A DNA stretch of 64,000 bases, from positions 179,060,626 to 179,124,625 of the forward strand of contig OY821520.1 in assembly GCA_963682025.1 (NCBI GenBank), in the 5' to 3' direction. The position numbers were made by a program, and so were the translations under genes. Under the pieces are notes generated by a model. It searched no databases, had not been told where the DNA came from, and saw only the letters and a list, made by a program, of their open reading frames with translations. This document shows, one piece after another, positions 53,593-62,646 of this stretch. The stretch's first letter is position 1. Each line of letters opens with the position of its first letter. The DNA comes from Cordilura impudica. Lineage: Eukaryota; Arthropoda; Insecta; Diptera; Scathophagidae.

Positions 53593-54918
53593 TTGTTAGG
53601 GGCGGAATATTACCATCAACTACTCGCCATCGGCCAAATCAAACTGGCTGATGACCTCCCAAGGTTACAAAATACAACTTTTGGCTGGATAGTATCTGGG
53701 AAGGTATCTGGTGAACAACTATCATCAGCGATATGCGGTGTCCTAACTGATGAGGATAACATAAATTTGGCTATTGAACGATTTTGGAAACTTGAGGAGA
53801 TCGAAAGCAGACAGCAACAATTATCTTCTTATGATGCACAATGTGAGGCACATTTTAATCAGCATACTAGTCGTGATAATGGAGGACGATTCGTGGTACG
53901 ACTTCCATTTTGTATGGAAACGTCATCATTAGGAGCTTCACATAGTATTACCTTCAACCGATTTCTCTCATTAGAATGTAGATTATTGAAAGACCCTTCA
54001 CTAAAAGATCAGTATGTGCAATTTATGAAGGACTATGAAGCAATGGGGCACATGTCGAAAATCCAAATAGACGATGTAAAAGGGCATAAATACTTTATCC
54101 CTCACCACTGCGTGTTACGACCTGAAAGCAGCACCACTAAACTTAGGGTGGTATTCGATGCTTCAGCGAAAACAGCGTCAGGAAAATCATTGAATGATAT
54201 TCTGCACACCGGGCCACCACTACAAAACGATCTGTTTACGGTTCTCTTACGATTTCGGATGCCGCGTTTCGTGTTCACTACAGACATAGAAAAAATGTAC
54301 GGCCAAATATTGATCCACCCCAAAGACCAACAGTTCCAGATAATCCTTTGGCGAAATGATGTTTCTGAACCCATCAGTTATTTTCAATTAAACACAGTGA
54401 CATATGGCACTAGGTCAGCGCCATATTTGGCAATCAAATGCTTGAAGGAAATAAGCCATGACAATAAGGTTCAATTTCCTTTAGCAGCCAGCTTTCTGGA
54501 AAGAAATTTTTATGTCGATGACGGATTAGGTGGAGCCGATAGTTTGAACACCGCCCTCGAAACTCAACGCCAACTACAACATGTCATGGCTAAGTATGGG
54601 TTCCATTTAAGAAAGTGGTGCGCCAATCACACCCAACTGCTCCGCAACATTCCCAATGATGATCAAGAAGTCAATCTAGACTTTTCCAAAGAAGAAACGG
54701 ATTGTACAGCAACGCTAGGATTAGTGTGGCTACCCAAAGGTGATCTTCTTAGAATCAAGGTTAACATACAACCAATTAAGGCTATGACTGAAAGGACAGT
54801 CACGTCGGATTTAGCACGCATTTTTGACCCACTCGGGCTACTGTCCCCAGTAGTCGTCCGATCAAAAATGTTTGTTCAAGAACTATGGACCTTGAGTCTG
54901 TCATGGGACAGAATTTGA
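53593..54918 (+). pseudogene. pol: BEL/Pao reverse transcriptase
   Basis: The open frame of 441 codons begins LGAEYYHQLLAIGQIKLADD; the upstream fusion to protease is broken. RT motifs: TKLRVVFDASAKTASGKSLN, RFVFTTDIEKMYGQILIHPK, NTVTYGTRSAPYLAI, and the catalytic FYVDDGLGGADSL (54508). The frame ends at TGA 54918 while the family continues (FDSRWRSF) in another frame. Confidence 0.85.
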
Positions 54919-55330
54919 TTCACGCTGGCGAAGTTTCCGACACAATCTAAGTGAACTTGAAAACTTTCAAGTGCATCGGCAAGTCTATAAGGGAGGTATT
55001 CCTAGCAAGACACAACTTCATGTTTTTACAGGTGCCTCCGAAAAGGCGTATGGAGCCGCAATATACGTTAGAACATTTCTACCAAATAAAACAGTCATCG
55101 TATACCTGCTATGTGCGAAATCTCGTATAGCTCCTCTTAAACAGCAAACGCTCCCAAGGTTGGAATTATGCGCTGCCCAGCTGGGTGCCAACTTGGCAGC
55201 AAAGGTTAAGCTCGATCTGGACATGAGTACAACGCCAACATTCTACTGGTCCGATTCGAAAATAGTCTTAGCATGGATACATTCAAGATCATTTCATTTC
55301 ATACATTTGTGGCAAATCGAATAGCTTCAA
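54915..55330 (+). pseudogene. pol: BEL/Pao RNase H
   Basis: Text FDSRWRSFRHNLSELE (54915) runs into VFTGASEKAYGAAIYVRTF, where the family D is replaced by T in FTGAS. AKSRIAPLKQQTLPRLELCA and FYWSDSKIVLAWIHS hold the later Glu and Asp. A frameshift near 55300 transfers reading to the frame of the integrase. The probable loss of the first acidic residue is an additional defect. Confidence 0.75.
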
Positions 55331-56835
55331 TTCAAGAAAGCACATCACCTAAGCAATGGCGGCATGTGGGTTCAAAAGATAACCCAGCAGTTATATTATC
55401 CAGAGGATTAGATCCACGACAATTACAGCATACACTCCACTGGATGCATGGGCCATTCTTTCTTCATGGAGACGAAAAACATTGGCCTCCTATTTTTTGT
55501 TTAAGCTCTGACATAACAATCATTGAACAGAAGCAAAACCCTTATAACTCACTAGTGGCGGTTAATAGTGAAAGTTTTCTGCACAAAATAAATCACAGAA
55601 ATTCATGGATAACGCTTCAACGAATTATGGGATACATCCTGAGGTTTATTAAAAACACAAAAACTACTAAGGCAGAGCGACAAATCCAGCGAACTCTGAC
55701 CCCTATTGAACTTCACGACGCGATTGCCATCATTATTCGAATTACCCAACAGTCTGCGTTCACAGAAGATGTTAAGCAATTACAAGGACAAAAGGACCTT
55801 AAGGCATCAAGTCAAATTAAAAGCTTATCACCATTTCATGATGAACATAATATTCTACGAGTTGGCGGCAGATTAGAAGCATCCCCGTTATCTTTTAATG
55901 CCAAACATCCAATGTTGCTGCCCTACAACGATACAATCAGCAGACTAATCTTTGAGTCAACACATAGGGAAAATAAACATTGCGGTCCTAGCGCACTTCT
56001 TGGAACCGTAAGACAACGCTTTTTGCCCATCAAAGGTAAACACCTGGCTCGGGAAACTGTTCATAAATGTGTCCAATGTGCAAGATCGAGACCAAAACTT
56101 CTTCAGCAAATCATGGGAAATTTACCAGAGAGAAGAGTAACGCCAGCAAGACCCTTCATTAATGCAGGAGTTGACCATTGTGGCCCTATCTGGGTTCACT
56201 TTAAAACCAGAGGAAAACGACCCCAAAAGGCGTACATTGCCCTGTTTTGCTGCTTTTCTACAAAGGCAGTCCATCTAGAACTAGTGACGGACCTTACAAC
56301 CGACGCCTTCATTGGGGCGCTTACGAGATTTATAAGTCGTAGGGGCCACTGTCAGCATCTTTATTGCGACAATGCAACCAATTTTGTGGGAGCTCGGAAT
56401 AAATTAGAAGAGTTGTCAACTGCCCTTTTCGCTATATCAGCTCAAGAAAAAATTCAACAAGAATGCGCCAGCAAAAGCATTACTTTCCATTTTATTCCTC
56501 CTCGAGCCCTGCATTTTGGTGGACTGTGGGAAGCTGCAGCCAAATCCGCCAGAAGATTACTGGTGAAGGAAATGGCAAATGCGACTCTGACTTATGAGGA
56601 AATGGAAAACGTGATCATAGAGGTTGAAGCGATACTCAACTCAAGACCAATCGCACCATTGTCGAGTAATCCTAATGACGAAGCTGCACTCACGCCTGGC
56701 CATTTCCTGATTGGTGAACCACTCACGGCACAAGTTGATGCAACTGCACAATCAACGTCAAAAACACTTGCCAAACGATGGGAATTAGTATCGCGAATAA
56801 AACGTCAATTTTGGAACCGATGGTCACAGGAATAA
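55273..56835 (+). pseudogene. pol: BEL/Pao integrase, ends at a premature stop
   Basis: From about 55310: ANRIASIQES, WRHVGSKDNPAVILSRGL. The zinc finger has KHCGPSALLGTVRQRF and VHKCVQCARSRPKLL. Catalytic core: INAGVDHCGPIWVHF (D1; W-V-D is changed to G-V-D but the Asp is kept), YCDNATNFVGARNK (D2) and LHFGGLWEAAAKSARRLL (E). A TAA at 56833-56835 interrupts WSQE-LNELQQR. The same frame continues past it for 2 kb through the DUF5641-like end of pol and into env. Confidence 0.85.
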
Positions 56836-57186
56836 CTCAATGAACTCCAACAGCGTAACAAGTGGCAAACTAAGGCTCAAAATCTGCAATCAGGGACCAT
56901 AGTTATCATAAAGGATAACTCGCCGGTCATGACGTGGCGTCTCGGAAAGGTAATCAATACATACCCCGGTCCAGACGGCGCCGTCAGAACAGCGGATGTC
57001 AAAACGTCTAATGGCATCATTAAGCGAGCAATTCACCTACTAGCTCCTCTTCCTCTGGAAGTACCAATAACGACAGCTGACAATGAAGCAATAGCTCCCA
57101 ACTCAACACTTAAAAGAAGCAGTTCACCCAACGGTGAAAATCAAGATACACCAACCCCGAAACGTAGCACCTTAACTGCAACAACC
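56836..57186 (+). pseudogene. pol: Pol C-terminal domain (DUF5641-like) joined in frame to env
   Basis: LNELQQRNKWQTKAQNLQSG, then TIVIIKDNSPVMTWRLGKVI and GPDGAVRTADVKTSNGIIKR are the normal end of BEL/Pao Pol. Without a stop the frame passes through a Pro/Ser-rich linker (about 57070-57180) into the env methionine. Hence a long pol-env continuous frame once the TAA at 56833 is disregarded. Confidence 0.75.
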
Positions 57187-58881
57187 ATGCTGGTGCTCCT
57201 AGCACTATTATTTCCATTAGTCGTATGCCAACCAGTTGTTTACACGAAGATCACTAGCAATCCTGGCCTGCATTTTGAAAATATCGGTCACGTTAAACCA
57301 ATCATTGCAGAGTGGAAACTTTTCATTTATTTTGAACTGGCACCCTTCCATTCAGAATTGCAGCTTTTAATCAATGGGACCTCTGCCTTGAAAAAGGCCT
57401 GCAATCATCAATCCCTCACCAATCAATGCGACGGACTACTAACCCATTTTCAAAATCTCCAGAACGAGATGGAGGCCGGTCTACAAGGTCTAGCACGAAG
57501 AAGAAAACGAGGAGCGATAGATATCGTTGGAAATGTCGCTAATTCTTTATTTGGCATCCTTGACTCAAAGTATGCAGAAGAAATGACCACAACCATTAAC
57601 CGTATAAAAACTAACGAAGCCTACTTGCACAGCCTTCTGCGGAATCGAACGTCGTTTCTCGACTCAACTCTTAATCTGATGAAGAAATCCGAAAACCGTA
57701 CACAAACTAACTTCGAAAAACTCAATTTCAAAATCAGTAGTCTAATGAACCTCACAAACAATGATAACAACCATCGATTACAGATCATCTTGTCTCTGAG
57801 CGTCCAATTACTTACCATTGCTGATAGTTTGCAAAAAATGCACGCATCCATGATCAACTTGTTAGCTGATACTTATCATGGTCGAATAAGCCCTATTCTG
57901 TTAACACCGCGACAGTTTTCGGCCGAAGTTGATAACATAAAGGCGAATCTTCCTGCAGATCTGACCCTCCCAGTCACAGATATCATCCATTTAAATGGTA
58001 TAGTAACAGTTCATGCAGCAATTTCGAACCAGCACATCATCTGCACTTTGCTCATCCCACTAGCACATCAAAATGAATATGATTTATTTTATATTACGCC
58101 AGTACCACAGCCAATAAATAATTCGTTAGTAGCTATCCTATCGGCATCTAAAATGATGGCTCTCAACGCTCATCGAGACGAATATTTCCCTATGGATGAT
58201 GCCACACTTCGGGACTGTAATAAACTTGAGCATGACACCTTTTTATGCCCGAGCATTCAAGCTACATACTACAAGGGTTCTCCAGTCTGTCGCTGTGAAA
58301 TACATTTATTTAATAATGAATCTGACACGAGTTGCAATATAGAATTAATCGCCAGCAATAACGTATGGTATCAACTCTACAAAAGGAATCAGTGGCTAAT
58401 CTCAACTCAACAAAAACTTAAAATAAGCACAGTATGCAATGGAGAAAGTAGCTCTCAGTTTTTGGAAGGCACCGGCTTACTTACGCTCCCAGCGGGATTC
58501 ACAATGAAAAGCGAAGGGACCACCATATACGGTCCCCAAACAATCACCTCAATTTTACAGCCGTCATATACAAGCAATGGGATATCGTTCTCCCATCTAC
58601 TACAGAATGTGGACAGGCTAACCCACCCCCTACCATACTTTTCGACTATTGACAACATAACCCGGTTGCAAGCGGAAGTGAAGGCGCAACTACAAAATTT
58701 ACCGGCAACAGCACTAAATCATAAGGTGCACAGTTTAACCATCAGCTATGTAGGACTAGCACTAATTGTAAAACTGATCATCATCCTACTAATTAAACAA
58801 AGATTGAAACTAAGACGCAACACAGTTCCACAACCGTCACCGAGGTCTAACTGGAGCGTCTCCTTGGAACCAACACCTTAG
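57187..58881 (+). CDS. env: Env-like fusion glycoprotein of the BEL/Pao element
   Basis: ATG 57187 starts a signal peptide (MLVLLALLFPLVVCQP), giving 564 aa. A furin-type site RRRKR at about residue 104-108 is followed by GAIDIVGNVANSLFGILDSK, the pattern of baculovirus F and errantivirus Env fusion subunits. The ectodomain has heptad-like helices (LNLMKKSENRTQTNFEKLNF), N-glycosylation sequons (NGTS, NRTS, NRTQ, NLTN) and a Cys-rich membrane-proximal half (CRCEIHLFNNESDTSCNIEL). A transmembrane segment, VGLALIVKLIIILLI, and a short basic tail end the protein. No lesion. It stays in frame with pol upstream. It could supply entry function to the particle or, if the locus is expressed alone, a fusion protein in the host; the second is conjecture. 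Confidence 0.88.
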   Translation: MLVLLALLFPLVVCQPVVYTKITSNPGLHFENIGHVKPIIAEWKLFIYFELAPFHSELQLLINGTSALKKACNHQSLTNQCDGLLTHFQNLQNEMEAGLQGLARRRKRGAIDIVGNVANSLFGILDSKYAEEMTTTINRIKTNEAYLHSLLRNRTSFLDSTLNLMKKSENRTQTNFEKLNFKISSLMNLTNNDNNHRLQIILSLSVQLLTIADSLQKMHASMINLLADTYHGRISPILLTPRQFSAEVDNIKANLPADLTLPVTDIIHLNGIVTVHAAISNQHIICTLLIPLAHQNEYDLFYITPVPQPINNSLVAILSASKMMALNAHRDEYFPMDDATLRDCNKLEHDTFLCPSIQATYYKGSPVCRCEIHLFNNESDTSCNIELIASNNVWYQLYKRNQWLISTQQKLKISTVCNGESSSQFLEGTGLLTLPAGFTMKSEGTTIYGPQTITSILQPSYTSNGISFSHLLQNVDRLTHPLPYFSTIDNITRLQAEVKAQLQNLPATALNHKVHSLTISYVGLALIVKLIIILLIKQRLKLRRNTVPQPSPRSNWSVSLEPTP

Positions 58882-58943
58882 CTTATCTCAGCACATATCA
58901 CCAAAGATCGTTCATTTACACTTCCCGTACATGTCACCTACAT

Positions 58944-58958
58944 TTTGGGGCCGCAATA
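58944..58958 (+). promoter_or_regulatory. Polypurine-type tract before the 3' LTR
   Basis: TTTTGGGGCCGCAATA precedes TG of the 3' LTR, a BEL/Pao-type plus-strand primer site. Confidence 0.65.
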
Positions 58959-59777
58959 TGTTAATTATTTTGATATGTTTTTATCTTCAAATTAAAAACA
59001 AATCTTTATTGAATTAAAACATATTCATTTCCCACGGTTTTGTCAGGCAAGGGATGAAAATTGCTGCGTCTGCATAATTCATGGCTTAAACAAAATAAAT
59101 AAACGTTACACGTGCCGACATGAATTAGCAGTCGCAGAAATTCTTATATTTATTTCTCATAAACAAAGCATGAGAACTGCTGCGTCTGCCAAATTCATAG
59201 TTCAAACGAAGTAAACGCTACACGTGCCTATATGAATTGGCAGTCGCGATTCTTATGTTTATTCCCACATGCAAGTGTGAGAACTACTGCGTCTGCAAAT
59301 TCATGGCTCAAACAAAGCCAATACAAGTTACACGAGCCGATATGAATTCGCAGTCGCAGCTATAAACTAAATATTTGCTGTATTGACTACCGATGGGAAA
59401 ATAATGACCGATGTTTGGTATGCACATTCTTTGTTGCCCTTTTTTATGCTTCTCTTTTTTGTTGTTATTTTCTTTTACTTTATTTATTTGATTTAATTTA
59501 TATACATATGTACTTATTTTTGTAAAAGGTTTAAATACCAGAATTTTGGTCAATAAATTGTGATTTCCCTCTTGGCAATCAACAAAACATCATCGAGACC
59601 TTTTTGTTTTCAACAAATTATCCTGGTGTACCACTTTGATAATTTCAAACAAATTTAGTCGTAATCCTGTCCTTGTGTACCACTTGGATAGTCAAAATTT
59701 AATATCCCCAAATAACTTGGTGTACCACCAAGTCATCCTTCATCCACGAAAGTTAAGCAAGGCAAACGAGTCTTCGC
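58959..59777 (+). repeat. 3' LTR of env-bearing BEL element
   Basis: Begins TGTTAATTATTTTGATATG after TTTTGGGGCCGCAATA. It ends near CGAGTCTTCGCCTTAC, where the last bases differ from the 5' LTR. The same three stem-loop units occur at 59069-59354. The final 160 bp are duplicated in the 262-bp tandem repeat that follows. Confidence 0.8.
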
Positions 59778-60141
59778 CTTACTTATTTATTCGCTAGCTT
59801 AAATTTAGTTTCTGCTTAGTTTACAATATTGATTTGTTCTAATTAAATATTTAATTATTTCCCAATATGTATAAATTTGTTATCCTGGTGTACCACTTTG
59901 ATAATTTCAAACAAATTTAGTCGTAATCCTGTCCTTGTGTACCACTTGGATAGTCAAAATTTAATATCCCCAAATAACTTGGTGCACCACCAAGTCATCC
60001 CTTATCCACGAAAGTTAAGCAAGGCAAACGAGTCTTCGCCTTACTTATTTATTCGCTAGCTTAAATTTAGTTTCTGCTTAGTTGACAATATTGATTTGTT
60101 CTAATTAAATATTTAATTATTTCCCAATATGTATAAATTTA
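59618..60141 (+). repeat. 262-bp tandem duplication spanning the LTR end and its flank
   Basis: TTATCCTGGTGTACCACTTTG begins at 59618 and again at 59880. Both units run through the BEL LTR end (CGAGTCTTCGCCTTAC) into flank text GCTAGCTTAAATTTAGTTTC and ATTTCCCAATATGTATAAATTT. The copies differ by only a few bases (TGTACC/TGCACC, CTTCATCC/CCTTATCC). Because it crosses the LTR boundary it arose after the insertion. Confidence 0.85.
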
Positions 60142-60385
60142 TTATACAGACATTTTTAATTTGACAATATTTACGCAGTAAGCATTTCTTTAGTGTTACT
60201 TTTTAATTATTTCACATGTTTAAATTGTTTATCCAAACATTTATTAATTTTAAAATATATTTTTATTAGTTAGCATTTATTTTGATTGACCTATTTTATT
60301 AAGGAAGTCGTCGAACTTATCTATAGTTTCAACAAGTTCGTCGACTTTGTTTGTAGGTTTGTCACTATCTATATATGTAACTACT
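60142..60385 (-). repeat. LTR (proximal part) of errantivirus 2
   Basis: On the minus strand it begins AGTAGTTACATATATAGATA after the purine tract and contains the inverted motifs CGACGAACTTGTTGAAAC and AAGTTCGACGACTTCC (palindromic arms at 60303-60345). It runs toward 59780. The distal end was not defined. Confidence 0.5.
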
Positions 60386-60399
60386 CCCCCCTTTAAGTT

Positions 60400-61716
60400 C
60401 GAATTCTCCTTAATTCTTTTATTTAATTTTACAGTTATATGTTTATGTTTAAAAAAAAATGATATTAATAATAACTATTACAATTATAATAAAAATGTTA
60501 CAACTGTATGTTATTTTCTTATGATAATTTAAATTTTTGATATTTCTTACATTTAATTGATGTTCTTCTTCCATTTCTTCAAATGTTATTCAATACTATT
60601 TCAATACTATTAAATATTTGTTTTTGTTAAATTTTTCTTCAATATTTGAGAAAAAATAATCTTTAATTTAGCTGAACAGTTATTAACTATAATTAATAAA
60701 ATAGTTCCCATTTAAAATAATTTTCGCAGAATTACAAGTTTGATTGATTTTAATATTTTCTGCATTTTTAATTATAATTGTATCTATATTTAATACAAAT
60801 ATTTCAAAATCTTTATATTTTATTAATTGACAATCATTTTTAATTACACAATGAGTGCTTACTTTTAAATCTTTTAAATGTTTGTTTTCTTCAAATTTAT
60901 AAATTTTATTTTGGAAATCAAAAATTTGTTCAATGTTATAATCTCATTATTTTCATTATTTGTTATAGGTACAATTGATCTAATTTTACTGTTTCGAATG
61001 TTTTTGGTATTTTAATGCCAAAAATTAGATAAGAGTTATTTAAAAATGCCGTTCCAAGTTGTATATGTTTAAATTTATTATAATCAATTTCATACTTTTG
61101 TTACTCATGTCTTGTTAATATATATATTGTGCAGATATTACATTATCTTGTAACTGTTCTATTTTGTGTTTCAATAATTGTATGTTCGTCATTTGTTCTA
61201 AATATACATTTTTATTTTTTTCCATTTCCATAAATTTACTTATAGAATTAATTTCCTTTTGTATTATTTTTCTGTCATTATTTATAATAATTTTCAAATG
61301 ATTAAAGTTACATTAAAATAATCGTTAATTAGTATCTGTTGATTATTGTTTTCTGTTATTTCATTAATATTTAGAAGGTGATTTTGTATGTGCTGTCTGT
61401 CTTCTTCGTCCATTGTTCCAAATAACCACTTAGACATACTTCATATTCCGTTTATAAGTCCACGTCTTTTCCTATTCTGTTTCGGTATTAGCGTCATTAA
61501 TTTATTTCTAGCTTCCATCAATTCTAATTGAAGTAAATTTTTATTTTCTACTCTCATTAAAATAATATGTTCCGTCATGTTGTCTAAAATGTCTTCTATT
61601 TCGCGTAAGTTGACCATATGCTATATTATATCCGATTCATTAACAATTTCCTGGTTTTTTATGTAAATATCTATAAATCCTGTTTATTCCGTGACACGTT
61701 TTGTTGTCATCATTCC
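60400..61716 (-). pseudogene. env: Errantivirus 2 env remnants
   Basis: Near 61500-61400 the minus strand gives NRKRRGLINGI and SKWLFGTMDEEDRQHIQ, the cleavage site and fusion-subunit start seen in the intact Env at 46.9 kb. 61297-61115 is a 60-codon helical block (NSISKFMEMEKNKNVYLEQM). The rest is degenerate and AT-rich, with a hydrophobic anchor no longer recognisable. Many stops. Confidence 0.65.
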
Positions 61717-61717
61717 A

Positions 61718-62635
61718 TTAGTCAGCGGTATCATTAGTAGTATCATCAACATTATTCGTATCTGAAAGTTTTAAAGGTCTTTTAATGTTACTTGAATGAA
61801 TGTTATTTAAAGGTCCCTTTTTGTACTTAGGTTGTTCTTTATGCCTAATGTACTTAATGAACCCTTCCCGTCTTGTTTCTCTATAATCTTCTCTTTTTAA
61901 ATTAAGTTTATCAATTTTTTTCTTTTTGCTTTCTCTTAAGTATTGTCCAATTTTTTCCAAATCTGTAAATCTTTCCTGAACGTCGTTTGGTGCACATTTT
62001 ATACTTGAGTAATACCTTTCATTATAATTTCTAATTGTTCGTTGAATCAATTGCGGTATAGGTAAATTTTTGTTAGTCTGATATAAAATTCTAAATTTTT
62101 CCGCAATCATATTATGAAATCTTTTTACATCAGCGTTTCCGGTATGGATGTTAGGTTTTGTCAAGTGTAATTCAATTCATTGCTCTGTTAAAAATTATTT
62201 TATCCTTATTGCCTTAAATTCGGCAAATTCCAATTTTAGTAATGTTCTTCAATTTTTTCTATTATTTTGAAAACTTATCTATTTTTGTTAAAAATGAAAT
62301 CCTTCGATTACGTATGTATCAATATGTATAATTTGGTTTTTGTCCGAAGGGGTTTCTGTGTAATGAAACTTATTTTTAATTGGATGCCTTTTATACTTCA
62401 CCTGTTGGCAAATTTCACATTGGTTAATTACCATCTGGATTAGTTCCATGAGTTTTGGGAAATATATTTTATTTTTAATTTTATTATAAGTTTCAATGAT
62501 TCCTGAGTGTAAGCTTTCTCTAATATGGTATAATGATACTTGCCTTACTGCTTCAACCTCTGTCTCAATGTCTTGTGCTCTCATGGTGCACTTAGTGAAT
62601 TTGATTTGGCTATCATTTGAATACATATCTATCAA
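61718..62635 (-). pseudogene. pol: Errantivirus 2 integrase, catalytic Glu replaced
   Basis: The zinc finger has HIRESLHSGIIETYNKIKNK and INQCEICQQVKYKRHPIKNK (62635-62290). First Asp in IIHIDTYVIEGF. The middle part with the second Asp is full of stops (62290-62165). 62164-61718 reads HTGNADVKRFHNMIAEKFR, where the other provirus has DIER: the catalytic Glu is Lys here. The C-terminus has IRHKEQPKYKKGPLNNIHSS. It is inactive. Confidence 0.8.
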
Positions 62636-62646
62636 TTTTTCCTGCT

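Larger units (their letters stand above)
50339..59777 (+). mobile_element. BEL/Pao retrovirus-like element with env (roo-like)
   Basis: LTRs (50339-51170 and 58959 to about 59777) start TGTTAATT. A tRNA-Arg-type PBS TGGCGACCGTGACAGGA is at 51173. A minisatellite leader, gag, protease, RT, RNase H, integrase and env follow, with a TTTTGGGGCCG purine/GC tract before the 3' LTR. Gag and pol carry about seven lesions; env is intact. ATATTTAT precedes the 5' LTR and CTTATTTAT follows the 3' LTR, suggesting TTTAT as duplicated target, with two to three bases unexplained. It seems to lie within an errantivirus LTR. Confidence 0.85.
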
